The notes under the pieces: generated by a model
Told to the model about the DNA's origin: nothing
Seen by the model: the letters and a program-made list of their open reading frames with translations, nothing else
The model's database searches: none
Shown here: positions 7,169 through 14,839 of the stretch, in pieces
How positions within the stretch are numbered: the first letter of the stretch is position 1
How the letters are laid out: every line of letters begins with the position of its first letter
Assembly: GCA_030152565.1 (NCBI GenBank)
Contig: JASLJE010000044.1
Span: 1-38,038 of the forward strand
Length of the DNA stretch: 38,038 nucleotides
DNA from: Peptoniphilaceae bacterium
GTDB taxonomy: Bacteria; Bacillota; Clostridia; Tissierellales; Peptoniphilaceae
Direction of reading: 5' to 3'
Position numbers and translations under genes: made by a program

Positions 7169-8218
7169 ATGGAAGTAATTTTTGGACTTATTATTTTTGC
7201 ACTAGCACTTATAGGCTTTATCTTCTTCTATAAGAGGGAAAAAAGAAGCCTTTTAATTGCAATCCCCCTATTTATTTTAATAGGAGCCTTCTTTCTTCTA
7301 ATGTTGACAACAATAGAAGTGGCTAGACCTATTTTCATGGTGGGCATGATCTTGGGGATTATCTTGGTTTTATTTATCCCCCTTTATTTTTTATCATCTA
7401 TTGTGGTATTGATAAAAACTGGGATTCAATTAATAAGACGGGAAGGCTTGTCCCTGGCCCATATTTTAAGTTTTAGCCTGGGAGTATTTATAGTTATCTA
7501 TACTCTAGTCTTTCCCCTAGTATCAGGAAGAATTACTAATAAGTATATAATAAATATTATGGACCTTCTTTCTTCTCTAGTAGGCTACTTCTATTTCCTA
7601 CTAGTCCTATTTATATTTGCCTCCCTACTAAATCTTATTCCCAATAAAAAAAGAGACTATAAATATATTATAGTCCTAGGATCAGGTTTAATAGATGGGA
7701 AGGTTACGCCCCTACTTAAATCCAGGATAAACAAGGGCCTGGTTAATTATAGGAGAATGAAAGAAAAGGGACTTGACTGTAAACTGGTTATGTCAGGCGG
7801 CCAAGGTGAAGATGAATCTAGGCCTGAAGCCCATGCCATGAGAGAATACGCCCTACTTCTAGGAGTTGATCCTGAAGATATTATTGTAGAAGATAGGTCG
7901 ACTACTACTGAAGAAAACCTAAACTTTTCTCTTTCTTTAATAAGAGAAGTTGAAGGTATGGATTTTGGAAAAAATAAAACAGAAATTTTAATAGCTACTA
8001 ATAACTACCATGTTTTTAGGGCCCTAGTCATAAGTAAGGAATTGGGGATTAAGGCAGATGGTCAGGGAGGAACTACAAAACTTTATTATTGGCTAAATGC
8101 AGCCATAAGAGAGTTTATAGCTCTTATCTATATGAATATAACCCCTCATCTTTTTGTTATTGCCTTATTTTTCGTCAATTTCCTAGTAAAAATGATAGCT
8201 GATATAATAGCTGGATAA
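7169..8218 (+). CDS. YdcF/SanA-family (DUF218) membrane protein
   Basis: In this 349-residue protein the first 155 or so residues hold about five hydrophobic spans. The DUF218 domain follows (about 163-300) with YIIVLGSGL, KLVMSGGQG, EDRSTTTEENLNFS and ATNNYHVFRA, the usual conserved blocks. A final hydrophobic segment lies near the C-terminus. Known family members (YdcF, SanA, ElyC) are linked to S-adenosylmethionine binding or envelope integrity, but the biochemical role is not settled. The start is supported by AAAGGAGC seven bases before ATG. It is monocistronic, ending at a bidirectional hairpin shared with ridA. Confidence 0.88.
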   Translation: MEVIFGLIIFALALIGFIFFYKREKRSLLIAIPLFILIGAFFLLMLTTIEVARPIFMVGMILGIILVLFIPLYFLSSIVVLIKTGIQLIRREGLSLAHILSFSLGVFIVIYTLVFPLVSGRITNKYIINIMDLLSSLVGYFYFLLVLFIFASLLNLIPNKKRDYKYIIVLGSGLIDGKVTPLLKSRINKGLVNYRRMKEKGLDCKLVMSGGQGEDESRPEAHAMREYALLLGVDPEDIIVEDRSTTTEENLNFSLSLIREVEGMDFGKNKTEILIATNNYHVFRALVISKELGIKADGQGGTTKLYYWLNAAIREFIALIYMNITPHLFVIALFFVNFLVKMIADIIAG

Positions 8219-8220
8219 GT

Positions 8221-8253
8221 AAAAACCTCAAGGTCAACTTGAGGTCTTTTTTT
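8221..8253. terminator. Bidirectional terminator between the DUF218 gene and ridA
   Basis: ACCTCAAG (8225-8232) and CTTGAGGT (8238-8245) pair around a 5-base loop, with Ts on the right and As on the left, so it can work in both directions. The ridA stop codon lies in the T run. Confidence 0.85.
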
Positions 8254-8623
8254 ACACTTCTGCTATAGCTTCTATTTCTATGACTGCATCCTTAGGTAAC
8301 TTGGCAACTTCCACTAGGGCCCTAGCTGGCTTGTGGCCTTTAAAGAACTCGTCATATTCTTCATTTATAGTCCCAAAGTCTTCCATGTTTTTAACAAACA
8401 CATTAACCTTGGCTATTTTTCCCAAACTTGATCCCCCTGCTTCTACTATGGATAAAACATTGGACAAGCTGGCTCTAGTAGCCTTTCTAACATCACTTTC
8501 CAAGTTTCCTGTTTCCATATTAATTGGCAATTGACCCGATACAAAAATAGTTCCATTAATTATTGTCCCTTGACTATAAGGGCCTATAGCTGCAGGTGCA
8601 TTTTCAGTTTTTATAAATTCCAT
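8252..8623 (-). CDS. ridA: RidA family 2-iminoacid deaminase
   Basis: This 123-residue protein is collinear with RidA/YjgF/UK114: APAAIGPYSQG near the N-terminus, FVSGQLP, and the signature KPARALVEVAKLPKDAVIEIEAIA at the end. Arg101, which binds the substrate carboxylate in RidA, and Glu118 are present, as expected for an active enamine/imine deaminase rather than a divergent Rid paralogue. It hydrolyses reactive 2-aminoacrylate and related imines made by PLP enzymes, protecting the cell. A cytoplasmic trimer is usual. The gene stands alone, convergent with the DUF218 gene. Confidence 0.95.
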   Translation of the reverse strand: MEFIKTENAPAAIGPYSQGTIINGTIFVSGQLPINMETGNLESDVRKATRASLSNVLSIVEAGGSSLGKIAKVNVFVKNMEDFGTINEEYDEFFKGHKPARALVEVAKLPKDAVIEIEAIAEV

Positions 8624-8752
8624 AATATCCCCCTTTTAACTTTCTTTTATTATATTATATTTAATCTATCAAGCCAAATTTTTCATCTATTTCTCTCTTT
8701 TTACCACCTGACCTTTTCACCTCTTAAACCATTGATTTTATCACCTTTTCCA

Positions 8753-8781
8753 TGGATTTATCCTGCTAAATATTGTATAAT
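8753..8781 (+). promoter_or_regulatory. Promoter of the PTS IIA gene
   Basis: A perfect -10 box TATAAT (8776-8781) lies 28 bp before the start codon; the -35 17 bp upstream is poor (TGGATT). The weak -35 may mean activation or moderate strength. Confidence 0.5.
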
Positions 8782-8809
8782 ATAGGTAGACAAAAAACAG
8801 GAGGTAATT

Positions 8810-9223
8810 ATGATTGGTGTAATAGTAACAGGTCATGGAAATTATGGAAGTGGGCTTTATTCAGCCCTAAAATTAATAGCTGGAGAAAGTGAAAATGTTC
8901 TAGCCTTAGATTTTACAGGAGATGGAATTGATGAATATGACAAAAGTCTTAGAGGGGCTTTAGACAAGATGAAGGCCTATGACGCTTGTCTAATCTTAAC
9001 AGATATTGCTGGAGGAACTCCTTTTAATAGATCTGTTATCATAAGTCAAGAATATGATAGGGTTGAAGTTTTAACTGGAAGTAACTTCCAAATGCTTTAC
9101 ACAGCTGCCTATGCTATGGGTAGTCTAGAAGAAGCCTTGGAAGATATAGTTTCTGAAGGAAAAAAGGGCATAAGTCATTTCCAACTGGAAAATACATACG
9201 ACGACGAAGATGATGAAGAATAA
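8810..9223 (+). CDS. PTS mannose/N-acetylgalactosamine family, EIIA component
   Basis: This 137-residue cytosolic phosphocarrier opens MIGVIVTGHGNYGSGL; His9 in the GHG motif is the expected phosphorylation site. ILTDIAGGTPFN is the second family signature. It is closest in style to AgaF/ManX-type IIA domains. It would receive phosphate from HPr and pass it to His14 of IIB. It ends in an acidic tail (DDEDDEE). It is separated from IIB, IIC and IID, which lie on the opposite strand and converge on it. The pairing is inferred from proximity and from the absence of any other IIA in the window. AGGAGG seven bases before ATG fixes the start. Confidence 0.92.
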   Translation: MIGVIVTGHGNYGSGLYSALKLIAGESENVLALDFTGDGIDEYDKSLRGALDKMKAYDACLILTDIAGGTPFNRSVIISQEYDRVEVLTGSNFQMLYTAAYAMGSLEEALEDIVSEGKKGISHFQLENTYDDEDDEE

Positions 9224-9247
9224 AAAAAACCTCAATTGAGGTTTTTT
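9224..9247. terminator. Bidirectional terminator between the IIA gene and the PTS operon
   Basis: AAAAAACCTCAATTGAGGTTTTTT is a perfect 24-bp palindrome directly after the IIA stop codon. It serves both convergent transcripts. Confidence 0.88.
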
Positions 9248-9248
9248 C

Positions 9249-9680
9249 TTATTTTAAATATTCTATTACTTCCCTACTGGCCCTGGTCCTTATATCCTTT
9301 TCCATATTAAATCTTATCCTATCTAAAAACTTATATTTCATAAGAAGTAGGTTTACTCCTAAAACTACCAGTCCTAAAAGTAAACTTCCTGGAAGGGCTA
9401 AGATCTTTTTCCAATAGAAAAATCCTCCTATTATTAGGGACCAAAGAAGAGATAGGCCCAGTCTTTTCTTATAGGCTTCTATAAGCTTGGTCTCCAAGGT
9501 TTTTGAATAGTCTATTAGGTCTTCTTCTATAGACTTAAGGCTGGTAAAATCATAAAGTTTTTCCAGCTCCTTCTTGTCCATATTGGCCAGGTGGCCAGAT
9601 AGGACATATAAAATATATGTCCTATCATCTTTATTTTTTGTCTTTTTATACTTATTTATTAATTTTTCAATTCTTTCCAT
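9249..9680 (-). CDS. Hypothetical two-span membrane protein at the distal end of the PTS operon
   Basis: I do not recognise this 143-residue protein. Residues 1-70 are charged and helical (Lys/Glu rich). Two hydrophobic stretches follow at about 75-112, LSLLWSLIIGGFFYW and ILALPGSLLLGLVVLGVNL, separated by only a few residues, suggesting a helical hairpin. A basic cytoplasmic tail ends it. The gene begins two bases after the IID stop, so it is translationally linked to the transporter, and the operon terminator comes just after it. It could be an accessory or assembly factor of this PTS, but that is a context guess. Confidence 0.75.
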   Translation of the reverse strand: MERIEKLINKYKKTKNKDDRTYILYVLSGHLANMDKKELEKLYDFTSLKSIEEDLIDYSKTLETKLIEAYKKRLGLSLLWSLIIGGFFYWKKILALPGSLLLGLVVLGVNLLLMKYKFLDRIRFNMEKDIRTRASREVIEYLK

Positions 9681-9682
9681 AA

Positions 9683-10519
9683 CTACATAACTTTTAAGGC
9701 AACCATTATAGCTGCAAATATTAAGATAGCTAGTAGAACCTTATTTGCTGACCACTTTTTCTTATTGATTAATCTATAGGCGTAAAGAGTCACTCCTAAA
9801 GGTAGTAGGTTTGGCATGATCTTATCTAAAATTTCTTGAATAGAAATAATCATTTCACCGGATGAAAAGGCTAGTTTTACTGGAGCTTTTACTGTTGTTG
9901 ACGCCACTCCACCTATTACAATTAAACCAATTATTGTAAGTGATAGGGTCATCATGTTTTTTAATCTTTCATTACTTATTACCTTTACAGCATCCAAGCC
10001 CAAGTTATAGCCCTTCATAAATAGAAAATATTTAAGGGGTATAACTATAGCCAACCATGATACTAGAAAGAAGATTGCTCCTAGAGGAGATCCGCCTTCA
10101 CTCATGCCTATACCTATACTTAAAAGTATTGGGTTTAGGGTTCCTACTAGTAGAGAGTCACCTATACCAGCCAAGGGTCCCATCAAGGCATTTTTAGTAT
10201 TTGCCATTATTTCCTTGTCATTATTGTTAGGGTTAAGGGCATAGTCTTCTTCTAGAGCCAGGGATATACCAGGCACTATTGAACCTAATTGAGGTTCTGT
10301 ATTAAAGAATACCAAGTTTCTTGTCAAAGCATCTGAAAGGCCTTCCTTATCATCTTCATAAAGTTTTTCCAAACCTCCTGATAGGGTGTGAGCATAGGCT
10401 GCCCCCTGCATCCTTTCATAGTTTTGAGCGCAATGATGGAAAAACATCCAACGCCAAGCAGCTTTTGAAACATCTTTTTTATTTAATCTTCTACTGTCAT
10501 TATTCTTCGTATTCATCAT
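9683..10519 (-). CDS. PTS mannose/N-acetylgalactosamine family, EIID component
   Basis: About 279 residues. It opens with LNKKDVSKAAWRWMFFHHCAQNYERMQG, the IID N-terminal amphipathic block, then has NTEPQLGSIVPGISLALEE, NALMGPLAGIGDSL and a final transmembrane helix. With IIC it forms the membrane channel of mannose-class permeases. The frame opens at TTG 10537 and overlaps the end of IIC; I chose ATG 10519 because GGTGGTG lies six bases upstream, but ATG at 10525 or 10516 is also possible. The overlap implies coupled translation with IIC. Confidence 0.93.
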   Translation of the reverse strand: MMNTKNNDSRRLNKKDVSKAAWRWMFFHHCAQNYERMQGAAYAHTLSGGLEKLYEDDKEGLSDALTRNLVFFNTEPQLGSIVPGISLALEEDYALNPNNNDKEIMANTKNALMGPLAGIGDSLLVGTLNPILLSIGIGMSEGGSPLGAIFFLVSWLAIVIPLKYFLFMKGYNLGLDAVKVISNERLKNMMTLSLTIIGLIVIGGVASTTVKAPVKLAFSSGEMIISIQEILDKIMPNLLPLGVTLYAYRLINKKKWSANKVLLAILIFAAIMVALKVM

Positions 10520-11321
10520 CTTCATCACCACCGTCAAATATTACTTCTTCATTGCTTACCATTCTTCCACTATTGTTACTATTTGATGCCTTTACAAATA
10601 ATAGGGCAATAGCTATAGATATTAATAGTAGGGCTGTAGTTGTTAAACCAAATGAGGTCATGATCACCCATCCTAAGATAAATAAGGATAGCATCCAACG
10701 CTCTGTAACTATTTGATTTAATAAAACTGCAAAACCTAGGGCTGGTAACATTTTACCTCCAACAGCTAAAAAGTCTAAAACATATTGTGGTAGACCTGTT
10801 ATTACTGATTCAGCAAAGCCTGCTCCCAGGTATAGGGTCAAGGTAACTATACCAAAACGTTCGATAAAGGGAACCAAGGTTCCTAGTAAGTTTGAAATAC
10901 GAACTTGTTTAGCATTTCCTTCTGCTGCATACTTGTCAGCTCTGTGGGCCCATACTGAGTTAACTGTCATTGTTAAGTTGTGGAAGGCTACTCCCAAGGC
11001 TCCCAAAGGTACTGCTAGAGCCACTGCCATATTAGCATCTCCTCCAGCTACTATAGCCAAAGGTATTCCTATGTAGGCTGCCAAGTTTAAGTCTGATGGA
11101 AGAGCTCCTCCTGGGACAATTTGTCCAATAAAGATAGCTTGAACAGCCACCCCTGCCAAAACACCAGCTTCTACATTTCCTAAAATAATTCCGATAATTA
11201 ATCCTGCTACTAAGGGTCTACCCACTCCGTAGAATCCACCTGTAGTACCGAATAGCCATGGTACTTGGTTTCTTCCAAGATAGGCAAATAAACCGATTAG
11301 CATCGCTTGCCATAATTCCAT
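10500..11321 (-). CDS. PTS mannose/N-acetylgalactosamine family, EIIC component
   Basis: A 273-residue polytopic protein with the IIC hallmarks GGFYGVGRPLVAGLIIG, the Gly-rich GQIVPGGALPSDLNLAAYIG, and about seven to eight hydrophobic segments. It is the sugar-translocating subunit partnered by IID. The sequence style fits the AgaW/AgaC branch (amino sugars and glycosaminoglycan disaccharides in streptococci and enterics), but the sugar cannot be read directly. The C-terminus is unusually acidic (DGGDEDDEYEE), echoing the IIA tail. It starts 24 bases after IIB with ribosome site AAGGGAG. Confidence 0.94.
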   Translation of the reverse strand: MELWQAMLIGLFAYLGRNQVPWLFGTTGGFYGVGRPLVAGLIIGIILGNVEAGVLAGVAVQAIFIGQIVPGGALPSDLNLAAYIGIPLAIVAGGDANMAVALAVPLGALGVAFHNLTMTVNSVWAHRADKYAAEGNAKQVRISNLLGTLVPFIERFGIVTLTLYLGAGFAESVITGLPQYVLDFLAVGGKMLPALGFAVLLNQIVTERWMLSLFILGWVIMTSFGLTTTALLLISIAIALLFVKASNSNNSGRMVSNEEVIFDGGDEDDEYEE

Positions 11322-11345
11322 AATTTTTTCTCCCTTTCTTATTTA

Positions 11346-11816
11346 TTATAAATTTATTTCTTCCTGAGAATCGCTATATACCATTTGATGGTAGAATCTA
11401 GTTCCCTTAGCTGATAAGTCCTTTACTTGGGCTAATTCTTCATCTGTCAAATAAACCGTCTTAGCTAATTGACTGGTATTAGGTCTATTGCTTACATTGC
11501 CAAGGTTTACTTCCTTAAAATCTATCCCCTTGTCTGAAAGTGTCTTTAGACTGCTCACATTAGGTAAAAGGATTAAGATATTTTCATTTTCATAGTTGGC
11601 TGGATCTGAAAGTCTTAATTTAGCCCTATCTGTAGATATTATAGATAGCTTAATATTTGCAGGACAGGCCATCTTTAGTATTGATTTTTGCATAGCGTCT
11701 TTTACAATCTTGTCGTCTATTACCATGATCCTATTTATCTTTAGGTTGGGTACCCAAGATACTGCTACTTGTCCGTGGATTCCTCTAGAATCAACTCTTA
11801 CATTTTTAATTTCCAT
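11346..11816 (-). CDS. PTS mannose/N-acetylgalactosamine family, EIIB component
   Basis: A 156-residue cytosolic protein opening VRVDSRGIHGQVAVSWV, the IIB signature. His14 is the phosphorylated residue that passes phosphate to the incoming sugar. IMVIDDKIVKDAMQKSILKMA is also typical. The start has GGGAGAG seven bases upstream and overlaps the sulfatase stop by 11 bases, tying transporter and sulfatase into one translation-coupled unit. This overlap is the strongest evidence that the sulfatase acts on a sugar brought in by this PTS. Confidence 0.95.
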   Translation of the reverse strand: MEIKNVRVDSRGIHGQVAVSWVPNLKINRIMVIDDKIVKDAMQKSILKMACPANIKLSIISTDRAKLRLSDPANYENENILILLPNVSSLKTLSDKGIDFKEVNLGNVSNRPNTSQLAKTVYLTDEELAQVKDLSAKGTRFYHQMVYSDSQEEINL

Positions 11817-13191
11817 TTTTTTCTCTCCCTATACTTATGTAGTCATTTTTGTTTTTTGAACTTGCCCCATAGGCTGTTTTTTTATTTACCTTCCAAGTAT
11901 CCTTAACTTCTATAGGTCCTTTTAAAAGGGGATCTTCTGTCTCCTCCATAAAGGATTTTAATCTCTCTCTTAAGTATTCCAAGACCTTGGCCTGGCCCTT
12001 CTGGTCTACCAGATTGTTTTCTTCTAAAGGGTCAAAGTAGAGATCATATAAGTACTCCCTGTCTTTTTCCAATTGGTCTAGACCATTTTCATTCATAAAT
12101 TCCTTAACTGGCGAACTGTCTATATTAGATTTATTAATCTTCAAATAGGTCTCATCAAAATATCTAATATATTTATATCTTTTAGTCCTTACTGACCTTA
12201 CTGGTTCATAGGATGTGTGAAAGTTTATTTCAGCATAAACCTCATCCCTTATGTCTTCTTCTAAAGACTTATCATCTTCAAAAATTTTAGCAAAGCTTTT
12301 GCCCTCCAGATAGTCTGGCTTGTCTAGGCCAACTAAATCGCATATGGTTGGAAAGATATCAACTTGGGATATCAAGCCTTCATAGGACTTTGTCATAGTC
12401 TTACTGTCTGGAACATACATAGATAATAAAATTCCTATTCCCCTATCCTTCAGGTTACATTTACTAAAGGGATAGGCCAAACCGTGGTCTGTTGTTATAA
12501 AGATTATAGAATCTTCAAAGGCTCCTTTTTTTCTCAAGGCTTCTAGAACCCTTCCTATATTAGCATCTGATATTTGAAGACTTGTCTTATATCTGGCAAA
12601 ATCTTTTCTATTTTCTTCATTGTTGTATATGTAGTCAGGTGGTAGGGAAGTCTTTAGTGAAATGCCCTCTGCCACTTCTTCCGGATACTGTCTATGGGTT
12701 CCATGTAAACCATAAGATATAAAATACGGCTTATCTCCCTCATAGTCTTCTATCCATTTTTCTAGTAAATAGCTATTTTCTTCATCCCAAAAAACCAAAT
12801 CTTCTTCCTTATACTTGCTATGGTCAGAGGTAATGTCTTCTATGTAGCCCAGGTCTTCATAGACCTTGTCATGGTCTAGATAGTATTCTTTCTCATGTTG
12901 GACTCCCGATAGGACTGTGTGGTAGCCTTCTTCTTTCAAGTATCTAGCCATATGTTTTTTCAGGTCTATATCAAATCCCCTTTGGGCTAGCCCCAACATT
13001 CCTACTTGATGGGGGTAGCTTCCTGTCAATAGGGCTGCCCGACTTGGCGAACAAGTCGGAGCTGCACTAAAGGCATTTTGAAACATAAGTGAGTTTTCAA
13101 AAAACTCATCTATATGGGGGGAAGAAACCCTATATCCATATGGCCCTATTACCCTGCCGGTATCATGGGTATGGATATATATAATATTCAT
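11806..13191 (-). CDS. Cytoplasmic Cys-type sulfatase (sulfamidase-like, type I)
   Basis: This 461-residue alkaline-phosphatase-superfamily sulfatase carries the activation motif CSPSR (Cys47, Pro49, Arg51) in APTCSPSRAALLTGSYPHQVGM; Cys47 would be oxidised to formylglycine. Asp10 (THDTGR) and the late TTDHG are expected metal ligands. The surrounding sequence recalls N-sulfoglucosamine sulfohydrolase ([20 protein letters not shown] in the human enzyme), so N- or O-desulfation of an amino sugar is plausible. It lacks a signal peptide: catalytic strand one starts at residue 2, so it works in the cytoplasm, after uptake. The start has AGGAG six bases upstream, inside the last codons of the PHP gene. 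The matching activase is encoded at 15631-16695. Confidence 0.93.
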   Translation of the reverse strand: MNIIYIHTHDTGRVIGPYGYRVSSPHIDEFFENSLMFQNAFSAAPTCSPSRAALLTGSYPHQVGMLGLAQRGFDIDLKKHMARYLKEEGYHTVLSGVQHEKEYYLDHDKVYEDLGYIEDITSDHSKYKEEDLVFWDEENSYLLEKWIEDYEGDKPYFISYGLHGTHRQYPEEVAEGISLKTSLPPDYIYNNEENRKDFARYKTSLQISDANIGRVLEALRKKGAFEDSIIFITTDHGLAYPFSKCNLKDRGIGILLSMYVPDSKTMTKSYEGLISQVDIFPTICDLVGLDKPDYLEGKSFAKIFEDDKSLEEDIRDEVYAEINFHTSYEPVRSVRTKRYKYIRYFDETYLKINKSNIDSSPVKEFMNENGLDQLEKDREYLYDLYFDPLEENNLVDQKGQAKVLEYLRERLKSFMEETEDPLLKGPIEVKDTWKVNKKTAYGASSKNKNDYISIGREKNGN

Positions 13192-13192
13192 C

Positions 13193-14737
13193 TTAACTCC
13201 TCTTTATATAAACTGGAGAAATAAAACCTATAGCACCATTTTTTTGGTAGATCTTGGCCCTAAGATTCTTGCTGCCCAAGGTAGATAGGTTGGTTTCATA
13301 ACTACACTTATAGCCACTTTCTGGTACAGCTTGGTGAATCTTGAATTTATAGGCATTGTGCCACCAAGTATCATTTCTATGAGACTCTATTTTTCCATAT
13401 CTTTCTTCTAATAATTTATGGGAGGCTTCAAGATCAGCATTAATATAGGAGCTTTCCAGTAAGTCTGCAAAGCTATAGCTATAAAGCTTGCCATCAATAT
13501 CAAAAGTAACTTGATCTTCTAAACTTCCTTCTAATTCAAAGGTAAAGCCTTCTTGTTTAACTGAAGATGTTCCCATCCACTTACCACTACCTGTAGACTT
13601 GTAGCTAGTTAAGTTGGCTTCAAATTCCTTCTTGTCTTCTCTTAGAACTTCTTGGCCCATACTGTTCCAGTTCTTTTGAACAGATAGGATTTCTCCTGTT
13701 GTGGACATTTTAACCTTCCACTCTTTCATGTAAATATCCTTGAAGATTCTCATATCGGGCCCCCAACCAAATTCAGTTTGGAACTTTAATCTAAAGGTTT
13801 TAGGAAGAGGCTTTTTCTCCCACTTACCAGAGTGGATATAGCTTGCTACTGTAATATTGTCTTCTAGGAAGTCTATCCTGTCGATGGCGCTATCCCCTAC
13901 TACTCTTATCTTGGCTAGAGCATCTTTATTTTCTTCAACTACTGATCCTATAACCGATCCATCTAGGGTAAAATCAACATCCATTCTACCAAAGGTAACT
14001 CCATAGACCCTACCAGCCCTAAGGCCTTCCCATATGGCTTCCTTGGATTCTCCCTTGGCTAGAACACACATGGTTCCATTATCATATTGACCAGGGTGGA
14101 CATGGTTGTCTCCTGAGCATATGGAACCTATTCTAACCCCTCTTTTTAATCCTTCTTCATAGGAGGTATTACTTACTCTTGGCCCCATATGAATATGTCT
14201 AAGCATGGTTAGGTTGGTCATATCACTTTCACTAGATCCATGGGAGGAGTAAATCTCTGCAAAAGGAGAAAACTCTTCTATATGACTAGCCCAGTTTTTC
14301 CCACGGTCGCCCAAGTGATAGGCTAGGTGATGGGGTATGGCTATGGCCTCTTCCCCCTTATAGGCTTCATAAAGATCCTCATATCTTTTAGGATGCTTCA
14401 TATCCAAATCATTTTCTAAGAAGAATACATTATGGTCTCCGTCCAGGCCACTTCCCTGCCATTCGTAACCCATAAACATTGGATAGCCTTCCTTGTTGGC
14501 TCTTTTTACTAGCCTTCTTATATCTTCCCAATCTTGATTGATTTTATCTTCTGGCATAAGATCTTCAATCTTAAAATCTGTATCTGTTGGAACCATACCA
14601 AATGGATAGTAGGCAATTGGCCAAAAATCATATAGTTTCTTCATATGATCATACCAATCATCCAAGACATTCATTTGATGGCTGTGTGGATTATCGTGCA
14701 TACAGCCCCATAATTTTTGATAATTTACTTTTTCCAT
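13193..14737 (-). CDS. PHP-fold metal-dependent enzyme, DUF3604/CehA-like, unknown reaction
   Basis: This 514-residue protein has the scattered His/Asp/Glu pattern of PHP-type metalloenzymes: WGCMHDNPHSH (about 11-20), YEWQGSG with DHNVFF, IPHHLAYH, EIYSSHGSSE, and ICSGDNHVHPGQYDNG. These should form a two- or three-metal site. The C-terminal 230 residues look beta-rich and may form a separate sandwich domain. There is no signal peptide. It is the first gene of the sulfatase-PTS operon, one base before the sulfatase start region. Family members (CehA, McbA) are esterases or amidases, but DUF3604 proteins are mostly uncharacterised. Here a glycan hydrolase, lyase-like or sulfosugar-processing role is possible. 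The fold call is fairly firm, the reaction unknown. Confidence 0.72.
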   Translation of the reverse strand: MEKVNYQKLWGCMHDNPHSHQMNVLDDWYDHMKKLYDFWPIAYYPFGMVPTDTDFKIEDLMPEDKINQDWEDIRRLVKRANKEGYPMFMGYEWQGSGLDGDHNVFFLENDLDMKHPKRYEDLYEAYKGEEAIAIPHHLAYHLGDRGKNWASHIEEFSPFAEIYSSHGSSESDMTNLTMLRHIHMGPRVSNTSYEEGLKRGVRIGSICSGDNHVHPGQYDNGTMCVLAKGESKEAIWEGLRAGRVYGVTFGRMDVDFTLDGSVIGSVVEENKDALAKIRVVGDSAIDRIDFLEDNITVASYIHSGKWEKKPLPKTFRLKFQTEFGWGPDMRIFKDIYMKEWKVKMSTTGEILSVQKNWNSMGQEVLREDKKEFEANLTSYKSTGSGKWMGTSSVKQEGFTFELEGSLEDQVTFDIDGKLYSYSFADLLESSYINADLEASHKLLEERYGKIESHRNDTWWHNAYKFKIHQAVPESGYKCSYETNLSTLGSKNLRAKIYQKNGAIGFISPVYIKRS

Positions 14738-14751
14738 CTTTACCCCTTTTG

Positions 14752-14773
14752 TTCGTTTTTGTTTATTTCGTTT
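14752..14773 (-). promoter_or_regulatory. Candidate DeoR operator: repeated AAACGAA in the PTS operon leader
   Basis: On the minus strand AAACGAA occurs twice, 15 bases apart, with related AAACAAA between and AAACATA just upstream. The block lies right after the predicted transcript start (about 14778). DeoR-family repressors often bind AT-rich direct repeats; the deoR gene is adjacent. Confidence 0.4.
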
Positions 14774-14784
14774 CCTTTATGTTT

Positions 14785-14813
14785 ATAATATATTATTTTT
14801 GTTCTCTAGTCAA
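14785..14813 (-). promoter_or_regulatory. Promoter of the PHP-sulfatase-PTS operon
   Basis: On the minus strand TTGACT (14813-14808), 17 bp, TATTAT (14790-14785) form a near-consensus promoter. The -35 directly follows the deoR terminator hairpin. Confidence 0.75.
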
Positions 14814-14814
14814 G

Positions 14815-14839
14815 AAAATCCGAATATAAAATTCGGATT
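14815..14839 (-). terminator. Weak terminator after deoR
   Basis: On the minus strand AATCCGAA and TTCGGATT pair around a 7-base loop, followed by only TTTTC. It may allow read-through into the PTS operon. Confidence 0.5.
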
